Source of the DNA: AC-32 sp035624425
Lineage (GTDB): Bacteria; Actinomycetota; Thermoleophilia; Gaiellales; Gaiellaceae
DNA: 18,676 nucleotides
Direction: 5' to 3'
Assembly (NCBI GenBank): GCA_035624425.1
Contig: DASPRN010000131.1
Location: forward strand, 1-18,676
Both the position numbers and the translations under genes were made by a program. Each line of letters starts with the position of its first letter. Within the stretch, counting starts at the first letter, position 1. Under the pieces are notes generated by a model. It was given only the letters and a program-made list of their open reading frames with translations. It was not told where the DNA came from and ran no database searches. Positions 14,343 to 18,676 of this stretch are shown in pieces.

Positions 14343-16755
14343 CGACGAGCCCACGGACGGCCGCCGTCGACCAGCGCGGGCTCTGCCAGATCACCTTCGC
14401 CGCCGGGCTCGGATGCCCGCCTACCTTCCACTTCAGGTGGTAGCGCTCGAGCCGAGCCTCGGCCCGCGCCAGGCGGAGCCCGACCACCTTGGGCACGGCA
14501 CCGTGCATTGCGCGGGGGAGCACGAGCGTGACCTTCTGGTACGACGACAGCGTCCCCTTCGACGGGTACTGGCGCAGCACGATGCCGAGCCGTTGCCGTG
14601 GCCGCGCCGGCTGATAGACGACCTGTGACGTCAACGGCTGGAGGGCGAGCCGTTCATTGGCCCGCGCGACGGTGTCGCCGACGACGAGCGGAACGTCGAC
14701 CTCGTTCACCTTGCAGTTCGCGGTCCGCGCCGGCCCGCGTCCCTCGAAGTAGAGGAGCTGCCGCGGCGTGTGGCAGTTGCCGTTGTCCAGCTCCAGCCGC
14801 CCGTTCCGGAAGACGACCAGTCGCGGGCTCGCGTACGGGTACACGGGCGACGGGAACGACTCCGGGGCGTCGTGCAGGTAGGGGAGCGCCTTCTCCATGA
14901 AGCTCTTCCAGATCAGCGCCGGGAAGGTGCCGCCGGCGACCGGCTGGCCGTTGTACTCGGTCAGCATCGGCCGGAGGGTGTTCGGGTAGCCGACCCAGAC
15001 CGCGGTGACGAGCTGCGGGGTGTAGCCGACGAACCAGGCGTCGCCGTAGTTCTCGGTCGTGCCGGTCTTGCCGGCGACCGGCCGGCCGTCCGGGAGCTGC
15101 GCCTTCACGCCCGTGCCGCCCGTGACGACGTTCTGGAGCAGCGAGGTCACCATCGCCGCCTCGTTCGCCGTCAGCTCGGGTCGCCTCACCGGCATGTTGT
15201 CGTCGATGATCCTTCGGTTCTGGTTCTGGATGAGCCCGATCGCCCGCGGCCGGTTGCCGAAGGCCGAGCCGTCGATCCGGTAGCCGCCGTTGGTGAACGC
15301 CGAGAAGGCGCGGGCCATCTCGAGCGGGTTGACCGCCTCGGCGCCGAGCCCGATCGCGAAGTAGTTCTGCAGCGGGCTCGTGATCCCGAGGCTCCTCGCC
15401 GTCTTGACGATCGCGCCCGGGCCGACGACCTGCGTGAGCTGGGCGAAGACCGTGTTGTCGGAGTACTGCGTCGCTGTCTGGAGGTTGATCCGGCCGAGGT
15501 CGGATCCCTCGTAGTTGTGCACGTACCAGGTGCGGTCGCCGAGCGGGATCGCCACCGGGCCCGACTCGAACTCCGAGCCGGGTGAGATCCCCTGCTTGAG
15601 CGCGGTCGCGAGCACGAACGGCTTGAAGGACGAGCCGGGTTGCCGCTCGCCCTGGACGGCGAGGTTGAACTGGCTCTTGAGGTAGCTGTTCCCGCCGATC
15701 ATCGCGAGCACCTTGCCGTCCCGCGGGTCGATCGCGACGAGCGCCGCCGAGGGGCCGTTCGGATCGGTCAGCGTCTTCGAGATCGCCTGGCGCGCGAGCT
15801 TCTGCAGCTTCAGGTCGATCGTCGTGTACACGCGCAGACCGCCACCGAAGACGCGGCCCGAGCCGTACCGGTCGACCAGCTGCTGCTTGACGTAGTTGGT
15901 GAAGTACGGCGCCGGGCCCTGCTTGCCGGGGAGGTGCACGTCCTGAGGCTTCGGCAACGGTCGCCGCAGGGCCAGGACGTACTCGCGCCGGGTGATGTCG
16001 CCTTGCTGGAACAGGTCGCGGAGGACGATGTCGCGCCGCTCGCGCGCCGCCTTCGGGTCGGCGACGGGGTCGAACTGCGACGGGTCGCTCGGGATCCCGG
16101 CGAGCAGCGCCGCCTCCGCCCAGGTCATCCGGTCGGACTTGTGGTGGAAATACGTCCGCGCAGCCTGCTCGACCCCGTAGGCGCCGTTCCCGAAGTAGAT
16201 CGTGTTCAGGTACGCGGTCAGGATCCGGTCCTTCGACCAGCGCTGCTCGATCTGCCAGGCGATCGCGGCCTCCTTCAGCTTCCGGCCGATCGACCGCTGG
16301 TGGTTCACATAGGTGTTCTTGACGAACTGCTGCGTGATCGTCGAGCCGCCCTCGACGACCTTCTCGTTGCGGACGTCCTGCCAGACTGCTCGCCCGATCG
16401 CGCGCACGTCGACCCCGCGGTGCTCGTAGAAGCGCTTGTCCTCGACGGCCACGATCGCCTGCTTCATCCGCCCGGAGATCTGCGACGACGGGACGATGAT
16501 CCGGCTCTCCGAGCCGCGCAGCACGGCGAGCACGCGGGTGCTCGGCTTGCCGGCGTAGATGTAGCCGTCGACCTCCTGCTTCGCGCGCTTGGCCGGGTCG
16601 AAGGTGCCGATGCCGCTCGCGATCCCGCTCACCAGACCGAAGGTGAACGACACCAGGCCGAGCACGAACAGGATCAGGGCCAGGCCGAAGAGCCGGAGCT
16701 TGCGGATCCTGCGCCGCGGCTTCGCAGGCACGGGCTTACGGGCGGAACGCGGCAC
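14302..16755 (-). CDS. Bifunctional class A penicillin-binding protein with PASTA domains
   Basis: An 817-residue membrane-anchored peptidoglycan synthase. A basic N-terminal tail (ARKPVPAKPRRRIRKLR) precedes one membrane helix (about residues 23-50). The GT51 glycosyltransferase follows, with catalytic Glu105 in AIVAVEDKRFYEH and EGGSTITQQFVKN (135-147). The transpeptidase holds SSFK (Ser375, Lys378), SDN (432-434) and KTG (563-565). Two PASTA domains end the protein (about 687-747 and 753-811). Cys661 and Cys681 lie just before the first PASTA domain. The GTG at 16755 is preferred because a TACAAT -10 box lies at 16773-16768 on this strand. The ATG at 16785, 30 nt further upstream, is possible but would begin ahead of that -10. 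Confidence 0.95.
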   Translation of the reverse strand: MPRSARKPVPAKPRRRIRKLRLFGLALILFVLGLVSFTFGLVSGIASGIGTFDPAKRAKQEVDGYIYAGKPSTRVLAVLRGSESRIIVPSSQISGRMKQAIVAVEDKRFYEHRGVDVRAIGRAVWQDVRNEKVVEGGSTITQQFVKNTYVNHQRSIGRKLKEAAIAWQIEQRWSKDRILTAYLNTIYFGNGAYGVEQAARTYFHHKSDRMTWAEAALLAGIPSDPSQFDPVADPKAARERRDIVLRDLFQQGDITRREYVLALRRPLPKPQDVHLPGKQGPAPYFTNYVKQQLVDRYGSGRVFGGGLRVYTTIDLKLQKLARQAISKTLTDPNGPSAALVAIDPRDGKVLAMIGGNSYLKSQFNLAVQGERQPGSSFKPFVLATALKQGISPGSEFESGPVAIPLGDRTWYVHNYEGSDLGRINLQTATQYSDNTVFAQLTQVVGPGAIVKTARSLGITSPLQNYFAIGLGAEAVNPLEMARAFSAFTNGGYRIDGSAFGNRPRAIGLIQNQNRRIIDDNMPVRRPELTANEAAMVTSLLQNVVTGGTGVKAQLPDGRPVAGKTGTTENYGDAWFVGYTPQLVTAVWVGYPNTLRPMLTEYNGQPVAGGTFPALIWKSFMEKALPYLHDAPESFPSPVYPYASPRLVVFRNGRLELDNGNCHTPRQLLYFEGRGPARTANCKVNEVDVPLVVGDTVARANERLALQPLTSQVVYQPARPRQRLGIVLRQYPSKGTLSSYQKVTLVLPRAMHGAVPKVVGLRLARAEARLERYHLKWKVGGHPSPAAKVIWQSPRWSTAAVRGLVVNLAVRTRPAPHG

Positions 16756-16767
16756 GAGAAGCAGGAG

Positions 16768-16777
16768 ATTGTAACCT
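16768..16777. promoter_or_regulatory. Overlapping divergent -10 boxes (PBP and tyrS)
   Basis: ATTGTAACCT contains TAACCT on the + strand (16772-16777), exactly 6 nt before the tyrS ATG, and TACAAT on the minus strand (16773-16768), 12 nt before the PBP GTG. The two hexamers share the TA at 16772-16773. RNA polymerase could therefore open the same base pairs for either direction. The + strand transcript would be leaderless; the minus strand transcript would have a leader of only a few bases. Confidence 0.6.
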
Positions 16778-16783
16778 CGCCTC

Positions 16784-17923
16784 ATGGGCATCGCCGAGCT
16801 CACTCGTAACGCAGCGCACGTGCTTCCGGAGGGCGGGCTCGAGGCGAAGCTCAGGCTCGGCCGCCCGCTGCGGGTGAAGCTCGGGATCGACGTGACCGCG
16901 CCCGACGTGACGCTCGGCAACGGAATTCCGCTCCAGCGGATGCGCGCCTTCCAGGACGAGGGGCACACGGGCGTCCTGATCGTCGGCGACTACACGACGC
17001 GGATCGGCGACCCGTCCGGCCGGAAGACCGAGCGCCCGATGATCGAGCCCGAGGTGATCGACGCGAACGCGAAGCGCTACTTCGAGCACGCGTCGACGAT
17101 CATCGACCCCGAGCGGACCGAGCTTCGTTTCAACGGCGAGTGGCTCGGCGCGCTCGACTTCGCGGAGGTCCTGCGCCTGACGCGGACGACGACCGTCGCA
17201 CGGATGCTCGAGCGCGACGACTTCGCGAAGCGCTTCGCCGCGAGCGAGCCGATCTCGGTCTCCGAGCTCCTCTACCCGTTGATGCAGGCCTACGACTCGG
17301 TGGCCGTCGAGGCCGACGTCGAGCTCGGCGGTACCGATCAGCTCTACAACCTGCTGATGGGGCGTGACGTGATGGAGGCGTACGGTCTCGAGCCGCAGGT
17401 TGCCCTTACGGTCGAGTACCTCGACAGCTGGGACGGCACCGGGATGAGCGCCTCGCGCGGTAACTACATCGGCCTGAAGGAACCGCCGGAGGAGCAATTC
17501 GGCAAGGCGATGCGCATTCCCGACTCGCTCCTTCCCCAGTGGTACGGCCTGATCATGGAGCGCGGCGACGTCCCGGACGACCCCTTCCAGGCGAAGCTCG
17601 AGCTCGCCCGCTTCATCGTCCGCCGGGCGTGGGGCGACGAGGCGGTCGTGGCAGCCGAGCAGCACTTCACGCGCGTCGTGCGGGAGGGGCAGGCACCCGA
17701 CGAGGTGCCGGAGGTCGAGCACGGCGAGCCGGTCGTCCACCTGCCGCAGCTGCTCGCCGAGCGGTTCGGCCAGTCGACGAGCCACTGGCGCAGGGTGATC
17801 GACCAGGGCGGGGTGCGGGCGGACGGCCGCGCGATCACCTCCTACGACGTCGACACCGAGTCGGTCGCCGGCGCCGTCATCCAGGCGGGGAAACGCCAGT
17901 TCCTGCGCATTCGCGCCGCCTGA
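16784..17923 (+). CDS. tyrS: Tyrosyl-tRNA synthetase homologue with altered signature motifs
   Basis: A 379-residue class I aminoacyl-tRNA synthetase homologue; the family usually has 400-430. Features matching TyrRS are VKLGIDVTAPD (31-41), GDYTTRIGDPSGR (68-80), the tyrosine-pocket Tyr164, Gln168 and Asp171 in YPLMQAYDSV, GGTDQLYN (182-189), GNYIGLKEPPE, and a C-terminal S4 RNA-binding domain (about 320-379). Both ATP-site signatures differ: HIGH reads Thr43-Leu-Gly-Asn46 and KMSKS reads Gly220-Met-Ser-Ala-Ser224, losing both histidines and both lysines. The gene is intact, so it is either a divergent functional enzyme or a paralogue with another role. The ATG is supported by the -10 box 6 nt upstream. 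Confidence 0.85.
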   Translation: MGIAELTRNAAHVLPEGGLEAKLRLGRPLRVKLGIDVTAPDVTLGNGIPLQRMRAFQDEGHTGVLIVGDYTTRIGDPSGRKTERPMIEPEVIDANAKRYFEHASTIIDPERTELRFNGEWLGALDFAEVLRLTRTTTVARMLERDDFAKRFAASEPISVSELLYPLMQAYDSVAVEADVELGGTDQLYNLLMGRDVMEAYGLEPQVALTVEYLDSWDGTGMSASRGNYIGLKEPPEEQFGKAMRIPDSLLPQWYGLIMERGDVPDDPFQAKLELARFIVRRAWGDEAVVAAEQHFTRVVREGQAPDEVPEVEHGEPVVHLPQLLAERFGQSTSHWRRVIDQGGVRADGRAITSYDVDTESVAGAVIQAGKRQFLRIRAA

Positions 17924-17942
17924 CGCAAGGCGGCTGGCTGGT

Positions 17943-17951
17943 TGCTATCAT
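17943..17951 (+). promoter_or_regulatory. Extended -10 promoter upstream of the rrn leader
   Basis: TGCTATCAT is an exact extended -10 match (TGnTAtnaT). Transcription would start near 17958. No good -35 is seen at 16-18 bp, though CTGACG at 17920-17925 lies 20 bp upstream. It probably drives the rRNA operon or a short RNA ending at 18083. Confidence 0.5.
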
Positions 17952-17957
17952 TCTCGG

Positions 17958-18055
17958 GCTGCTCGTCAGGGCGGCGGGTAAGGATGTCCCTGTAACTCGA
18001 CCAGGAGCGCCTTCGGACGCAAACGGATACGACCTGAGATCCGAGCACACCGGAG
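17958..18055 (+). ncRNA. Structured leader segment or small RNA of unknown class
   Basis: Between the extended -10 promoter and the terminator lies about 100 nt with several possible hairpins. GCGCC and GACGC enclose a TTCG loop (18007-18020, with one C-A mismatch), and CGGAT pairs with ATCCG (18024-18028 with 18039-18043). I recognise no known riboswitch; a TPP or T-box core is not present. It may be an rRNA leader, a small RNA released by the terminator, or simply the tyrS 3' untranslated region. Confidence 0.3.
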
Positions 18056-18083
18056 GCCTCTGGCGCGAGTCGGAGGCTTTTTT
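18056..18083 (+). terminator. Intrinsic terminator before boxA
   Basis: GCCTCTG (18056-18062) pairs with CGGAGGC (18071-18077), with one T-G wobble, and is followed at once by six Ts (18078-18083). This is the clearest intrinsic terminator in the window. It could end the tyrS transcript or a short RNA from the promoter at 17943, or attenuate rRNA transcription. Confidence 0.75.
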
Positions 18084-18104
18084 ACGCGCCGGCCGAGGGC
18101 GCAG

Positions 18105-18118
18105 GTCTTTGAAAACTC
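18105..18118 (+). promoter_or_regulatory. boxA antitermination element of the rrn operon
   Basis: GTCTTTGAAAACTC matches the boxA consensus found in rRNA leaders of Gram-positive bacteria (CTTTGAAAACT core), to which NusB-NusE bind so that polymerase resists premature termination. It lies about 140 nt before the 16S gene. Confidence 0.7.
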
Positions 18119-18140
18119 AGCAGTGCGATCACGCCGAGAC

Positions 18141-18246
18141 CTCACGCCCTTCGGGCATGAGGCCTTAAGAACCCGTCACCATCCTTCGGGATGGAGACAA
18201 CTTTGAGCACAAGCTCGAAGTGATCGATTTGCCTCCTTCGGGAGGC
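18141..18246 (+). other. Four hairpins in the rrn leader
   Basis: Four successive stems lie between boxA and 16S. 18141-18161: CTCA/TGAG enclosing GCCC/GGGC. 18179-18194: CCATCC/GGATGG on a TTCG loop. 18201-18220: CTTTGAGC/GCTCGAAG on an ACAA loop. 18231-18246: GCCTCC/GGAGGC on a TTCG loop. The last ends 7 nt before the mature 16S start and may take part in leader folding or RNase III-type processing. Confidence 0.7.
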
Positions 18247-18253
18247 AACAATC

Positions 18254-18676
<423 letters not shown>

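Noticed and set aside
18024..18043. CTGAGA motif suggesting a TPP riboswitch
   Set aside because: The second conserved TPP element (GAACCTGAT followed by the GGnTAATnCC arm) is absent, and the downstream gene is rRNA.

Overview
The window comes from a high-GC actinobacterium. The 5' part of a 16S rRNA gene at the right end (about 18254 onward), together with the GC content, GTG/TTG starts and leaderless promoters, points to class Thermoleophilia (Gaiellales/Solirubrobacterales-like). That placement comes from reading the sequence, not from a database search. Coding is dense, almost all on the + strand, and mostly housekeeping. No CRISPR array, insertion sequence, prophage or tRNA gene was seen.

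Layout. 78-433: a cold-shock protein gene (csp) with a likely long leader and a strong hairpin terminator. 450-3677: gatC-gatA-gatB, the tRNA-dependent amidotransferase; gatC and gatA are separated by an unusual 133-bp spacer carrying dyads, and gatA/gatB overlap by GTGA. 3913-6336: a secreted penicillin-acylase-family Ntn hydrolase. 6493-9206: a serine-synthesis pair, a class V aminotransferase overlapping serA. 9226-9717: a YbaK-like aminoacyl-tRNA deacylase. 9744-11785: ilvE coupled to a DegT-family aminotransferase. 11996-12349: a small protein resembling RemA (DUF370), preceded by a tandem 14-bp repeat. 12515-14342: an MFS transporter and a 3-methyladenine DNA glycosylase. 14302-16755 (minus): a bifunctional PASTA penicillin-binding protein. 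16784-17923: a tyrosyl-tRNA synthetase homologue, divergent from the PBP. 17924-18253: the rrn leader, with a promoter, a structured segment with terminator, boxA and four hairpins, leading into 16S rRNA.

How the genes relate. GatCAB, the tyrosyl-tRNA synthetase homologue, the tRNA deacylase and rRNA concern translation. The class V aminotransferase, SerA and IlvE concern amino-acid synthesis. The PBP and the acylase act outside the membrane.

Most unusual points: (1) the tyrosyl-tRNA synthetase homologue has lost both class I signatures (HIGH reads TLGN, KMSKS reads GMSAS) but keeps the tyrosine pocket; (2) four separate genes show a -10 hexamer exactly 6 nt before the start codon, a leaderless-mRNA architecture; (3) the tyrS and PBP -10 boxes overlap on opposite strands; (4) an intrinsic terminator lies within the rrn leader just before boxA; (5) gatCAB sits immediately behind the csp terminator with no room for its own promoter; (6) a RemA-like protein lies behind a tandem-repeat upstream region.
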